Positions 14,873 through 23,121 of a stretch of 64,000 bases of DNA are shown here, piece by piece; the first letter of the stretch is position 1; each line of letters opens with the position of its first letter. The translations under genes were made by a program, and so were the position numbers. The notes below the pieces were generated by a model, which was not told the DNA's origin, ran no database searches, and worked only from the letters and a program-made list of their open reading frames with translations. Origin of the DNA: Candidatus Levybacteria bacterium RIFCSPHIGHO2_01_FULL_36_15b (lineage in GTDB: Bacteria > Patescibacteria > Microgenomatia > Levybacterales > UBA12049); NCBI GenBank assembly GCA_001782045.1, contig MFNK01000003.1:124001-188000 (forward strand), written 5' to 3'.

Positions 14873-15802
14873 TCAAATGTGCTGCGGAGGTATTACGCCT
14901 AAAGACTTTAGTGAAAAATCTAATAAATTTTTCATTTCCTGCCTTCTGTCGCTACTATTAAGAAGCACACTTATAATTTGATGTTCCCCATACTCCAAGT
15001 ATGTAACTAAACAATATCCTGCTTCATTTGTAAATCCAATTTTTACACCCTTCACACCAGGATAACTTGAAATTAAATTTGTTTCGTTTTCCATAATATA
15101 TGCTTTGTGCGTTGGCGATGCCTGAATGGTATATATAAACGTTTTAGAAACGTCTCTAAATGATTGAAATTTATCTAAAGCATACTTTGTAATCACTACC
15201 AAATCTTTTGCCGTAGAGTGCTGGTTTCCGTCTCCTTCAAGACCCGTAGGGTTAGTAAAGTTAGTATCTTTTAAGCCTAAATCCTTAGCTTTTTTATTCA
15301 TTGCCGCAATAAAAGCTATTCTTCCGCCGGGGTAATTACTTGCTAAAGTTTCTGCCGTATCATTTCCGCTTCTAAGTATCAAACCATACAACAATTCTTT
15401 CAAAGAAAGTACTTCTCCTGCCTCAAGTCCCATTGAATTTTCTCCGACTAAATCTTCGCTTTTAACTAAATATTTATCGTCTTTTTTTGGATTTTCTAAA
15501 GCTACAACAGCAGTCATAATTTTTGTTAAAGAAGCAATTGGAAGTTTTTGTGAGGAATTTTTATCAAATAAAATTTTTTCGTCCGTTAAATCGTAAGCAA
15601 ATGCAGACGTGGCAGATACAAAAGGCGCTTTGGCAGAATCTTTTATTATATTTTGTACCCCTGAAAACCAAAAGTAAGTATTAGGAAGAGGAGAAACAAT
15701 TTTTCCAAAAGTATCATTTTGAAAATTTAGAAATACTAAATAAAAAACAATTACTCCAAATAGTAGCAAAATAAATCCCAAAAAAACTTTAACCTTTGAC
15801 AT
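14873..15802 (-). CDS. D-alanyl-D-alanine carboxypeptidase (PBP5/6, peptidase S11 family)
   Basis: Serine DD-carboxypeptidase that trims pentapeptide side chains of peptidoglycan. N-terminal membrane anchor (about residues 4-26), then SLTK (catalytic Ser and Lys, about residue 91), SGN (about 145) and KIG in place of KTG (about 251). The usual C-terminal amphipathic anchor domain of E. coli PBP5 is absent, as in short family members. TAAAAT ends 6 bases before the ATG, consistent with a leaderless mRNA. Confidence 0.9.
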   Translation of the reverse strand: MSKVKVFLGFILLLFGVIVFYLVFLNFQNDTFGKIVSPLPNTYFWFSGVQNIIKDSAKAPFVSATSAFAYDLTDEKILFDKNSSQKLPIASLTKIMTAVVALENPKKDDKYLVKSEDLVGENSMGLEAGEVLSLKELLYGLILRSGNDTAETLASNYPGGRIAFIAAMNKKAKDLGLKDTNFTNPTGLEGDGNQHSTAKDLVVITKYALDKFQSFRDVSKTFIYTIQASPTHKAYIMENETNLISSYPGVKGVKIGFTNEAGYCLVTYLEYGEHQIISVLLNSSDRRQEMKNLLDFSLKSLGVIPPQHI

Positions 15803-15867
15803 AATAGTATTTTACAAAATTTTAATATTTATTGAAGCATTTAATCATATCTGATACGATTCTTAAA

Positions 15868-17424
15868 ATGTCTAAGGCCTTATTTCTATCACTCTTTGTT
15901 AGTATTTTAATATTTATTTTTTTTATTACAGTAAATATAAATTTACCATATGTCGGACCTAATGCAACAAATTTTAATGTATATTCTCTGATTGCTCATA
16001 ACTTTAATAAGTTCGGGTATTTAGAAACAAAATTAGCTCCAATTATTTCTGTAAGCGAAAAATATCCTGCAAATCCTGAATATTTTTTCCACCACCCTAC
16101 TCTATTGTCTTTTACAGAATCTATACTTTTTAAAATATTTGGTGAGCAGTTTTGGGTAGGAAGACTCACGGTAATTTTATTTTCTTTAGGATCTTTATTT
16201 CTTATTTATCTGATAGGAAAAAACTTATTGAACGAAACTTTCGGAGCAATCTCGGCTTTGGTTTTTACGCTTATCCCCGCGTCAACAATATGGGGGAAAA
16301 TGATTGGTCAAGAACCGCTAGTTTTATTCTTTTGTCTTGCAGCCCTGTACTGCTCATTGATTTTTCTTGAGAAAAAAGAAAACAAGTATCTTATTCTAGC
16401 TGGTATATCGTTGATTCTGGGAACGTTGAGCGACTGGCCTGCAATAATTTTTGCATTCTCGCTAATTTTTCTGTTCAGGAAGTATAGTGAGGTGCGTAAG
16501 TATTCTTACGTACTAGTAGTTGCAGTAGGAATGTTTTTACTTCTACTTTTCTATACATACTTTTTAAGAAATGGATTCTGGGATTTACAAAATGCCATTG
16601 GATTAAGAACTGCATTAGGGCTTTCAAAAGACTGGTTATTTTTCTTGCCCACGCAGCTTATTAGAATTTTAATTTACCTAAATTCATTATTTGTTTTGTT
16701 TACCATTGCAGTTGGTTTATATATTTATAAAAAGAATAAATTTAAGAATTTGGACAAAACAAGCTTGACCCTTTTAGTATTTTTTTCTTTCTTTTTAATT
16801 CACCAATTATTGTATGCTCAAGCAGTATTTTCCCATAACTATCTTTTGTATTACAGCATACCTTTTTTTGCATTCGGTTCTTCCTACTTAATCTATATTC
16901 TTTATACGAATAAGCGTTATACTTATCTATCTTTAGCAATTCTAACTTCGTTTATATATTTGATTGTTATTTCCGATTACAAAAACAAACAGGTAGAATC
17001 AAATTTGTGGAGGTACGAATTTGCCCAAAAAATTTCTTCTTATATTCCAAAATATGAAACTGTAGTTTTAAATCAATCGTATTCAGTTGATCCTGATTTG
17101 CTTTGGTATCCATTTTCAATAAACGTGATGGTGAGTGACGATAAGAGCGCAAATTTTTATTCAAAAAACTATAAATATTATATTTATTCCTGCATAGATT
17201 CATGCCCAACAAACATAAAATTATTGAATACATTAGGAAGCGAACATAAGACTACTCGCATTAAGACAACTCAGGCAGAAGCATATGTTATTTACCTCAA
17301 TGAGAAAAAAAATGATGAAGATTATGTTTTTCTAAAAACAAGCCCATCGAATTTATTGGATGGAACTTTTGTAAAAAAAATATACAATAATCTACGGAGC
17401 CTTTTATATACATCTCAAATCTAG
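15868..17424 (+). CDS. Membrane glycosyltransferase-like protein (GT39/ArnT-like family)
   Basis: Integral membrane protein with about 10-12 hydrophobic segments. The first loop has the acidic pair and EKYPANPEYFFHHP pattern seen in dolichyl-/polyprenyl-phosphate sugar transferases of the PMT/ArnT superfamily; it probably transfers sugars from lipid carriers at the outer membrane face. I place the start at ATG 15868: TTGAAG, 17-base spacer and TACGAT end 7 bases before it. A TTG at 15832 would overlap that promoter. The acceptor is unknown. Confidence 0.75.
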   Translation: MSKALFLSLFVSILIFIFFITVNINLPYVGPNATNFNVYSLIAHNFNKFGYLETKLAPIISVSEKYPANPEYFFHHPTLLSFTESILFKIFGEQFWVGRLTVILFSLGSLFLIYLIGKNLLNETFGAISALVFTLIPASTIWGKMIGQEPLVLFFCLAALYCSLIFLEKKENKYLILAGISLILGTLSDWPAIIFAFSLIFLFRKYSEVRKYSYVLVVAVGMFLLLLFYTYFLRNGFWDLQNAIGLRTALGLSKDWLFFLPTQLIRILIYLNSLFVLFTIAVGLYIYKKNKFKNLDKTSLTLLVFFSFFLIHQLLYAQAVFSHNYLLYYSIPFFAFGSSYLIYILYTNKRYTYLSLAILTSFIYLIVISDYKNKQVESNLWRYEFAQKISSYIPKYETVVLNQSYSVDPDLLWYPFSINVMVSDDKSANFYSKNYKYYIYSCIDSCPTNIKLLNTLGSEHKTTRIKTTQAEAYVIYLNEKKNDEDYVFLKTSPSNLLDGTFVKKIYNNLRSLLYTSQI

Positions 17425-17438
17425 TAAAATACACATAT

Positions 17439-17509
17439 TGCCGAGTCGTCTAATGGTAGGACAACGGACTTTGGATCCGTTTATTCTGGTTCGAATCCGG
17501 GCTCGGCAG
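17439..17509 (+). tRNA. tRNA-Gln(TTG)
   Basis: Acceptor TGCCGAG/CTCGGCA, anticodon stem ACGGA/TCCGT with loop CTTTGGA (anticodon TTG), T-loop TTCGAAT, discriminator G. TAAAAT lies about 10 bases upstream, overlapping the end of the preceding gene. Confidence 0.95.
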
Positions 17510-17553
17510 CTTTCCCTTTAAATTTACTACCTCGTCTGCTATAATTCCCTCCT

Positions 17554-17979
17554 ATGATTGAACAACGTTTCAGACAGCGTACTGAAGAAGAAGGTAGAGA
17601 GTATTTAGCAAAATGGGAAAGCCTTTTTTTGGGCATGCTTGCTGCTTATACTAAAACTGGACGTTCCTTTTATGATCTTGAACCCTTAATAGAATTTGTG
17701 GGACCGGAAGGAAAGTTTACAGTTGCTCCGATTGCGTACTTAATAAATAAAGATATTAATCCCAGGATTATAACAGTGGACATATATAGAGACGGCGAGG
17801 TTATTCAAAGGGCAATGGCTTTAGCGACTTGGGAAAATGGCAGGCCAACTGTTAGGCGTGAAGATATTGATCAAAGAACGACTTTGGGATACGAGCAGTA
17901 TAATTTTGATCAATTTATTGATTTAGCGGCGAGGGCTCTAAATAATCCTGAAATACCCGATAGTTCCCCTTCCAACTAA
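17554..17979 (+). CDS. Hypothetical protein, 141 aa
   Basis: Unrecognised soluble protein; an acidic, mixed alpha/beta sequence with no membrane segment. An extended -10 box (TGCTATAAT) ends 8 bases before the ATG, giving an essentially leaderless mRNA. The 120 bases after it hold short inverted repeats (for example ATGCT-C-AGCAT) but no gene I can support. Confidence 0.6.
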   Translation: MIEQRFRQRTEEEGREYLAKWESLFLGMLAAYTKTGRSFYDLEPLIEFVGPEGKFTVAPIAYLINKDINPRIITVDIYRDGEVIQRAMALATWENGRPTVRREDIDQRTTLGYEQYNFDQFIDLAARALNNPEIPDSSPSN

Positions 17980-18100
17980 AAAACAATCTCATCTGAGTTT
18001 AGATAAAGACACTGCTATAATGACTAAACGGATCTTGACCGGTATGCTCAGCATAATCGTTCTTCGAATTTAACTTAAGTAAAAGTAATTAAGAATCGAA

Positions 18101-18451
18101 CTAAGTCCTGCTTCGGGGTTTATGTTTCTTGTGATATTCCCATAATTCAGTAGGCGCACTGTCTTCTTTTGTAAGTAAGGCGATAGGTATTCTTGACGGT
18201 AATTCAATCCAATGCCCATCAAGTCCGCCAGTTATGTGTATTAACACCGAACTATTGAACCCAACTCTAGGATTTGACAAAACTTCATCTCCAGTTGCCA
18301 AAATGTCTCCAATTTTTAATGCTCTCGGTTGAGCTAGTCGCTCAGTTCTTAAAAGATTTGTGCCATTTCCGTATTCCTTTAGGTGTCTTTCAAATCCATA
18401 AGGCCTACCATGTTCATCCATAGGTCTACCTGGTATTTCTCTTTCTGCCAT
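18101..18451 (-). CDS. Hypothetical protein, 116 aa
   Basis: Unrecognised soluble protein; hydrophilic N terminus (ERPGRP-like), then a beta-rich middle (about residues 40-90) with LKIGDILATGDEVLSNPRV, which could be a small beta barrel. Its most notable feature is upstream: a GAAA-tetraloop hairpin and a seven-U tract directly precede the ATG. Confidence 0.6.
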   Translation of the reverse strand: MAEREIPGRPMDEHGRPYGFERHLKEYGNGTNLLRTERLAQPRALKIGDILATGDEVLSNPRVGFNSSVLIHITGGLDGHWIELPSRIPIALLTKEDSAPTELWEYHKKHKPRSRT

Positions 18452-18472
18452 AAAAAAATGCTCTTTCGAGCA
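18452..18472 (-). terminator. Terminator-like hairpin ending at the start codon
   Basis: On the minus strand TGCTC-GAAA-GAGCA is followed by seven T residues and then immediately the ATG at 18451. It begins about 2 bases after the predicted transcription start, so it forms the very 5' end of the mRNA. Confidence 0.7.
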
Positions 18473-18480
18473 GTTGAAAT

Positions 18481-18509
18481 ATGTTACATCCGGTAAAGTT
18501 TGTTGTCAA
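18481..18509 (-). promoter_or_regulatory. Sigma70-type promoter for the 18451 gene
   Basis: TTGACA (18504-18509), 17-base spacer, TAACAT (18481-18486) on the minus strand; predicted start near 18474. Confidence 0.72.
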
Positions 18510-18561
18510 TAGTTAAGGTCACTAAATATTGGGTAAATTCTGATATAATAATTCGGTTACC

Positions 18562-18633
18562 CGGGGTGTAGTTCATCGGTAGAACGCTCGGTTTGGGACC
18601 GAGAAGTAAGAGGTCCAATTCCTCTCACCCCGA
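18562..18633 (+). tRNA. tRNA-Pro(TGG) with unusual T-loop
   Basis: Acceptor CGGGGTG/CACCCCG, anticodon stem CTCGG/CCGAG with loop TTTGGGA (anticodon TGG). The T-loop reads TCCAATT, so position 55 is C rather than the near-universal T (pseudouridine). TGATATAAT lies 14 bases upstream. Confidence 0.92.
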
Positions 18634-18642
18634 CACTAAATC

Positions 18643-18942
18643 TTATTTACCTCCAAAATACCAAATTCCACTTACAATTCCTAAGTTGAGGGTGAATATT
18701 AATATTTGACTAAAGAAAATCCAAGTCTTGTGATGTTCTTTCCAATAAAATAGCCATAAGAAAGATGAAATTGTATAAGCTCCCCAAGTAGTAAAAGATA
18801 ATCCTGCAACGTCTTGCTTTGTCCATACCTGTAAAAATTGAGGAATAGTAAATAAAGGACCTAAGAAGGCAACGATATACATTATATGATCAAAAAGACT
18901 TACCGGTTTTTTATGAAGATGCTGGTGCATTCCTTGCAACAT
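18643..18942 (-). CDS. SemiSWEET / PQ-loop sugar transporter-like protein
   Basis: 99-residue membrane protein with three transmembrane segments and a PQ-loop motif (LFTIPQFLQVW, about residues 30-40), followed by the GLSFTTWGAYTISSFLWLFY second helix. This matches bacterial SemiSWEETs, which dimerise to carry small sugars. The His-rich N terminus (MHQHLHKK) is unusual. TTGTCA, a 17-base spacer and TACGAT end 6 bases before the ATG. Confidence 0.85.
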   Translation of the reverse strand: MLQGMHQHLHKKPVSLFDHIMYIVAFLGPLFTIPQFLQVWTKQDVAGLSFTTWGAYTISSFLWLFYWKEHHKTWIFFSQILIFTLNLGIVSGIWYFGGK

Positions 18943-19076
18943 AGAGTTATCGTATATTAATTTTAAATTCTTGACAAGATAAGAGCTCCTGACGTGATCT
19001 TAGCCAGACTGCCAGAGTTTATCAGATTGTTCCTATCTGACGGTCTATTACCGGATTTAGTCTATACCTTAGGTCT

Positions 19077-19097
19077 AAAAAATGCATAAATATGCAT
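19077..19097 (-). terminator. Terminator after the YdjC-like gene
   Basis: On the minus strand, just past the 19100 stop codon, ATGCATA-TT-TATGCAT is a 7-bp stem followed by T residues. Confidence 0.6.
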
Positions 19098-19099
19098 AG

Positions 19100-19765
19100 T
19101 TATAAATCTTTCCAGTTAATAAGTTTGATTCTTAAATTTTTAACTTCCTGTGCTATTCTTTGAGAAGTAAGTGTTTTTAATTCTAGCTCGCGCTGCTCAG
19201 AATAGGAACTTTTAAGATCAGCGCTCAATATTCCAGGATGGCACATTAGTTCAGACGTGCCTTCTGGCAAGCTGTTGAGAATTTTAACTAGATTTGCGAT
19301 AGATATAGCTTCCATTGACGGCATACCAAAGAAAGAATTAATGAAATTAATTTGACCTCGGTAGGGTATGTAATTCTCTTTACACCACTTGCGGATAAAT
19401 GGATAAATCCTTGGCATCTTATGAATATGATGGTGACCATCTATGTGATCGGGTAGCATTCCCACCAGTTTATTAAAAGCGTCTATCTGATTAAGAAACT
19501 CCTTCTTGGTTTTTTCTATAAGTACCGAGGCAATTACTCTTTTAGTTTGCCAAAGTGCTGTAAAATCATCATCTTCAATTTGAAAGTGGAGTCCTAGGCT
19601 AAGTTTTGGATTTTGTTTTGCAAGCCTTACTCCATGTAAAGCTGCCTTACTATTTACCATAAGAGAAGTGCTAGTGACTATGCCATCTCGATGAGCTTTG
19701 ACTATTCCTTCGTTAATTCCATTGGAATAACCAAAATCATCAGCATTAACAATAAGCCTTTTCAT
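19100..19765 (-). CDS. YdjC/ChbG-type carbohydrate deacetylase
   Basis: Metal-dependent deacetylase of N-acetylated sugars. The family start RLIVNADDFGYSNGINEGI (metal-binding Asp pair, about residues 7-10) and DGHHHIHKMP (metal-binding His, about residue 109) are intact, with CHPG near residue 182. Length (221) is at the short end for the family. Likely acts on chitobiose-like or cell-envelope sugars; the substrate is not determinable. TAAAAT ends 8 bases before the ATG. Confidence 0.88.
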   Translation of the reverse strand: MKRLIVNADDFGYSNGINEGIVKAHRDGIVTSTSLMVNSKAALHGVRLAKQNPKLSLGLHFQIEDDDFTALWQTKRVIASVLIEKTKKEFLNQIDAFNKLVGMLPDHIDGHHHIHKMPRIYPFIRKWCKENYIPYRGQINFINSFFGMPSMEAISIANLVKILNSLPEGTSELMCHPGILSADLKSSYSEQRELELKTLTSQRIAQEVKNLRIKLINWKDL

Positions 19766-19882
19766 TACTGTATATTTTAACAGAAGTTCGACTCCCGTAA
19801 GGGTGTTAGGTTATAGGGTTAAATTTAGACAAATTTTAGAACTCTTCCGAAGCTAAAACTTGCAAAGTTCGATCTTTTTCTA

Positions 19883-19956
19883 TGGAGCGGGTGAAGGGAA
19901 TCGAACCCTCGTATCAACTTTGGAAAAGTTGTGTTCTGCCATTGAACTACACCCGC
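19883..19956 (-). tRNA. tRNA-Gly(TCC), CCA encoded
   Basis: Acceptor GCGGGTG/CACCCGC, anticodon stem CAACT/AGTTG with loop TTTCCAA (anticodon TCC), T-loop TTCGATT, then T and CCA. Confidence 0.96.
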
Positions 19957-19996
19957 GTAAAGAATATTATACTAGACTGAACTTATTTGCTCAAGA

Positions 19997-20833
19997 TTAT
20001 ATTATTTCAAATAGAAGTTTAAATACTTCGTAAAAACCCCAAAGCGCCAGTACTATAAATGCCAGTCCTCCGATAATTAAAACAACAGGATGACGTACTA
20101 CTTGGACCGTCTTTGAGGGCCAAATAAACAATCCAATATTTAAAATCATATGCCCAAGCATTACTCCTAATGCAAATCCAAATAAATTAACTACGTCAAA
20201 AAGAGGAATATAACCTGCAAAATCATCTAAGCCCAAAATAAACGGAATGGTAAAAGAAAAAACCGCCAAGTTTGTAAAAGAAAGTTTTTTTGCACGTGTT
20301 AAATTAAGGTGAGGAACAAAATATCTAAGAATAGGTCGGAATAACTTATTTACAAAATTTAATTGAGACTGAAGAAGATACACCGGCATTTTAATATCTA
20401 TTAAGAAGCTTTTTCTTTGTTTAAGAAATTCTTCTAAGCTTTCCTGAGCCATTCTAAGAAGTACAATAGAGGCAACAAAAATCATAATCATCATTAGAAA
20501 TGGAATTTCTTTAAATACTACCCAAACGATTAAAACTGCAAACGTTCCGAATGCATTCCCTACAGCCGTTCCAAGCTCTATTGCAATTCTTTTTTGCCAA
20601 CCGGGGTTTGTATGCATTAAATTGCCGATAAATATTGCAAAGTCTATTGCGGTTTTAAGATAAATAGCAATTCCGATAAGAATATCCCGTTTTCTAAAAT
20701 CTAAAACTATTTTGTCAGTTAAGGGAAATGTATTTAAAATTAAAAGAAGTCCGTACAAAAGCGTTGAAAGGACAAAAAATGTAAGAATTGTTAATGCAAC
20801 CGGGATAACTTGACGAATAAAAACTTTTTTCAT
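19997..20833 (-). CDS. Multi-pass membrane protein of unknown function
   Basis: 278 residues with about 7 hydrophobic segments (first at ~10-33, last at ~250-272). There is a cytoplasmic-looking amphipathic stretch around residues 125-175 (QESLEEFLKQRKSF). No transporter or enzyme signature recognised. TTAAAT, a 17-base spacer and TAGAAT end 6 bases before the ATG. Confidence 0.65.
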   Translation of the reverse strand: MKKVFIRQVIPVALTILTFFVLSTLLYGLLLILNTFPLTDKIVLDFRKRDILIGIAIYLKTAIDFAIFIGNLMHTNPGWQKRIAIELGTAVGNAFGTFAVLIVWVVFKEIPFLMMIMIFVASIVLLRMAQESLEEFLKQRKSFLIDIKMPVYLLQSQLNFVNKLFRPILRYFVPHLNLTRAKKLSFTNLAVFSFTIPFILGLDDFAGYIPLFDVVNLFGFALGVMLGHMILNIGLFIWPSKTVQVVRHPVVLIIGGLAFIVLALWGFYEVFKLLFEII

Positions 20834-20906
20834 TGATAAATTCTATACGATTATACAATAATATTTAACTTTCGTTCTGAACTTATTTTTGCTAAAATAC
20901 AAACAT

Positions 20907-20979
20907 GGCCCTGTAGCTCAACGGATAGAGCGAGTGCGTTCTAAGCACCAGGTTGGGGGTTCGATTCCCTCCAGGGTCG
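20907..20979 (+). tRNA. tRNA-Arg(TCT)
   Basis: Acceptor GGCCCTG/CAGGGTC, anticodon stem with loop GTTCTAA (anticodon TCT); the outermost anticodon-stem pair is an A-C mismatch. T-loop TTCGATT. Its 3' end is duplicated 140 bases downstream. Confidence 0.93.
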
Positions 20980-21121
20980 CAGAAAAACTTTCGTGAGCTT
21001 TAGCTTGTGGGAGTTTTTTGCGTCTTGCAGTAATCGAACCTGCCGGACGAACGTTAGTTCGGAGGCGGGGTCGCGAAGCTGCGAAGCAGAACTTGTGACT
21101 TCGATTCCCTCCAGGGTCGCA
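20960..21121 (+). repeat. 22-base direct repeat of a tRNA-Arg 3' end
   Basis: TTCGATTCCCTCCAGGGTCG plus CA occurs at 20960-20981, spanning the T-loop to the 3' end of tRNA-Arg, and again exactly at 21100-21121. The ~118 bases between are GC-richer than their surroundings and have no gene. Inverted GTGAGCT/AGCTCAC copies lie just outside each end of the interval. This is the layout of an integration or recombination scar at a tRNA. Confidence 0.65.
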
Positions 21122-21147
21122 CTTCGGCAAGCTCACAACAAGAAAAT

Positions 21148-22359
21148 CTATCTAGTAATTCCAAGCAGCGGATACTCATCCCACAAGCTGGCTATATATA
21201 AGCAGTTAAAAACTACCCCTAAGGTTATAAGCAAAATTGCGGGTTTTGAAAGTTTGGGTTGCAAAGATGGTATAAGCATTAAGAAAAGAAACGGCAAAAA
21301 ATCCAAAGCATAACGGTAGCCAAATTGTGCAAATCCAATGCTATACCAGGTAAATATCGGAAGTGCGATTGCCACAGTTGTAACTAGAGATGGTACATAG
21401 TACAAATTTCGCTTAAAGCGGAAAAGTAGCAGGAATAATGGAGATGTAAACCAGATTGCCATTCCCCACGGATCCGCCTTAATAAAAGGAAATTTAAATA
21501 CAAAACCGTCACGGAAATATAAAATTGGTTCAGGTGGTTTTACAAAAAAGCTATATAAGTTTGCCGGAATATGAATTAATCCCCTCTCTGCATATTCTTT
21601 ATTTTTAGACAGAGGATATGGGTCTTGAATATGGTATCCATATCCGGTTTCTGTAAATGAGTTAAATCTTAAGTAATTATAACCTCCATATACTAGACCA
21701 AAAAACATTATTGGTATAAAAATTAGCGCGATTTGCTTTTTCGATAAGCGTTTTTTTATAAATTCTATAAAAAAGAATATAGCTGCAAGCACTAGGGTTA
21801 TCCTTGTTAACATTGCAAGCCCTAAAAGAATACCCATAACAAGAGGTCTTTTTTTTGAAAAGTATTCAGCCAAAGCAAGCAAAATTAGTGGCATTCCAAT
21901 TGCCTCTACAGTATAGGAAGTTATATTAATTACGCTCGTTGAAAAAAGAACGGTTGAAAATACAAAAAATAAAGAAAGCCATAAGGAATCAACTTTGCTA
22001 AACTTAAATGATTTCGAAATAGAATAGACTGCAAAAAAAGAAATTATTAGTCCCACTATTCCTAAGACAACTTGCGGAAAGCTCTTGCCTAAAATAGCAA
22101 CTGCAGGTATAAGAATAATTGAGGCAAGAGGACCAAAGTAAATATAATACTTCCCATTGTATATAGAGATATCCCCCACCGGTAAGTCTAAATTAGGCTC
22201 AAGCGATATATGACCTTTTAAAAATTGCATTGCCAATAAGTTAAGTGATATATCCCAGTTATATATTGCTGCTGTTTTTAAAATTAGAAAAGCGGAAAAA
22301 ATTGCAAAAATTAAAAGCGCAAAAAATAATATCTTTTTGTTCTTTTCTTGCATATGCAT
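21148..22359 (-). CDS. Multi-pass membrane protein, glycosyltransferase/mannosyltransferase-like
   Basis: About 10-11 hydrophobic segments across 403 residues; the first extracytoplasmic loop has NWDISLNLLAMQFLKGH and ISIYNGKYYIYFGP, resembling GT-C or polyprenyl-sugar glycosyltransferase membrane proteins. No GT-C Asp motif could be pinned down, so the enzyme class is tentative. The start has ATGCATATG, so either Met is possible; TAAAAC ends 6 bases before the first. Confidence 0.65.
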   Translation of the reverse strand: MHMQEKNKKILFFALLIFAIFSAFLILKTAAIYNWDISLNLLAMQFLKGHISLEPNLDLPVGDISIYNGKYYIYFGPLASIILIPAVAILGKSFPQVVLGIVGLIISFFAVYSISKSFKFSKVDSLWLSLFFVFSTVLFSTSVINITSYTVEAIGMPLILLALAEYFSKKRPLVMGILLGLAMLTRITLVLAAIFFFIEFIKKRLSKKQIALIFIPIMFFGLVYGGYNYLRFNSFTETGYGYHIQDPYPLSKNKEYAERGLIHIPANLYSFFVKPPEPILYFRDGFVFKFPFIKADPWGMAIWFTSPLFLLLFRFKRNLYYVPSLVTTVAIALPIFTWYSIGFAQFGYRYALDFLPFLFLMLIPSLQPKLSKPAILLITLGVVFNCLYIASLWDEYPLLGITR

Positions 22360-22438
22360 AATAGAGTTTTATCTTAATGACAATAAAAAAGCAAGAAGTG
22401 TTAAATAAAGCTGAAAAATATTGTATAATCTAAGGCAC

Positions 22439-22514
22439 GGTGGATGTAGCTCAGCAGCAGAGCGCCTGGTTGTGGTCCAGGAGGTGGCGGGGGCGGCACC
22501 CGTCTTCCACCCCA
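22439..22514 (+). tRNA. tRNA-His(GTG) with aberrant D and T loops, CCA encoded
   Basis: G-1 opposite C73 is present, acceptor GTGGATG/CTTCCAC (one T-T mismatch), anticodon stem CCTGG/CCAGG with loop TTGTGGT (anticodon GTG). The D loop AGCAGCA lacks the GG pair, and the T loop reads GGCGGCA instead of TTCRANY. CCA is encoded, and a coding sequence starts 7 bases later. Confidence 0.88.
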
Positions 22515-22521
22515 CAACGTT

Positions 22522-23070
22522 ATGCCCGCAATTAATTTTGAAGTAAAGCTGATTAAAATTAGGGATTGGACAATTATTAGGCTTCCGGAGAGTGTATCAG
22601 CAAAGCTTCCCTCCAGGGGCATGACAATGGTTTCTGGAACCATTAATGGTGCTTCTTTTAAAACATTACTTGAACCGGATGGAAGGTATGGTCCAGAAAA
22701 AAAACCCAGCCACTGGTTTAGGCCTGACAAAAAATTGCTGGGTGAGGCTAGAGCAGCGGCAGGTGATACCGTACGAGTCTCGCTTGAGCCGACCAAAGAG
22801 TGGATAGAGCCTGAAGTTCCCGAAGATTTGAAGAAAGCTCTTTCGACATCCAGAAGAGCAGAAGATTTATGGAATGATATTACTCCACTTGCCCGTTGGG
22901 ACTGGATTCGCTGGATACGAGCTGTTAAAACAGCTGAAACGCGCCAAAAGCATATTGAAGTGGCTTTAGACAAGCTTAACAAGGGCATGAGAAGACCATG
23001 CTGTTTTAACCGCAATTTGTGTAGCGAACCCTACGTATCGCACAATTGGGTTCTCCTCGATCCGAGTTGA
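22522..23070 (+). CDS. DUF1905 / YdeI-OmpD-associated family protein
   Basis: The N-terminal half (about residues 5-85) is a DUF1905-like beta barrel (WTIIRLPESVSAKLPSRGM, ending AAAGDTVRVSLEP). The C-terminal half matches the YdeI-type helical domain (PEDLKKAL, WIRWIRAVKTAETRQKHIE, ALDKLNKGMRRPCCFNRN). Some relatives are annotated as bacteriocin-protection proteins; the function is not established. The ATG is 7 bases after the encoded CCA of tRNA-His with no promoter between, so cotranscription is likely. A long opposite-strand frame here is a shadow. Confidence 0.8.
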   Translation: MPAINFEVKLIKIRDWTIIRLPESVSAKLPSRGMTMVSGTINGASFKTLLEPDGRYGPEKKPSHWFRPDKKLLGEARAAAGDTVRVSLEPTKEWIEPEVPEDLKKALSTSRRAEDLWNDITPLARWDWIRWIRAVKTAETRQKHIEVALDKLNKGMRRPCCFNRNLCSEPYVSHNWVLLDPS

Positions 23071-23121
23071 AATGTGGACAAATATTCGGCAGCTACCCAC
23101 TATTTTTTGTATAATTAGAGC

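Noticed and set aside
17980..18100. Small RNA or small gene between two hypothetical proteins
   Set aside because: A TGCTATAAT box and short palindromes are present but no terminator, SD or open frame of meaningful length follows.
19790..19815. T-arm-like segment between the YdjC gene and tRNA-Gly(TCC)
   Set aside because: TTCGACTCCCGT resembles a T arm but has no matching stem or acceptor, so a decayed tRNA cannot be supported.
22401..23015. 204-codon minus-strand frame
   Set aside because: Antisense to the DUF1905/YdeI gene and running across tRNA-His; includes a proline run encoded by the antisense of the GC-rich T-arm.
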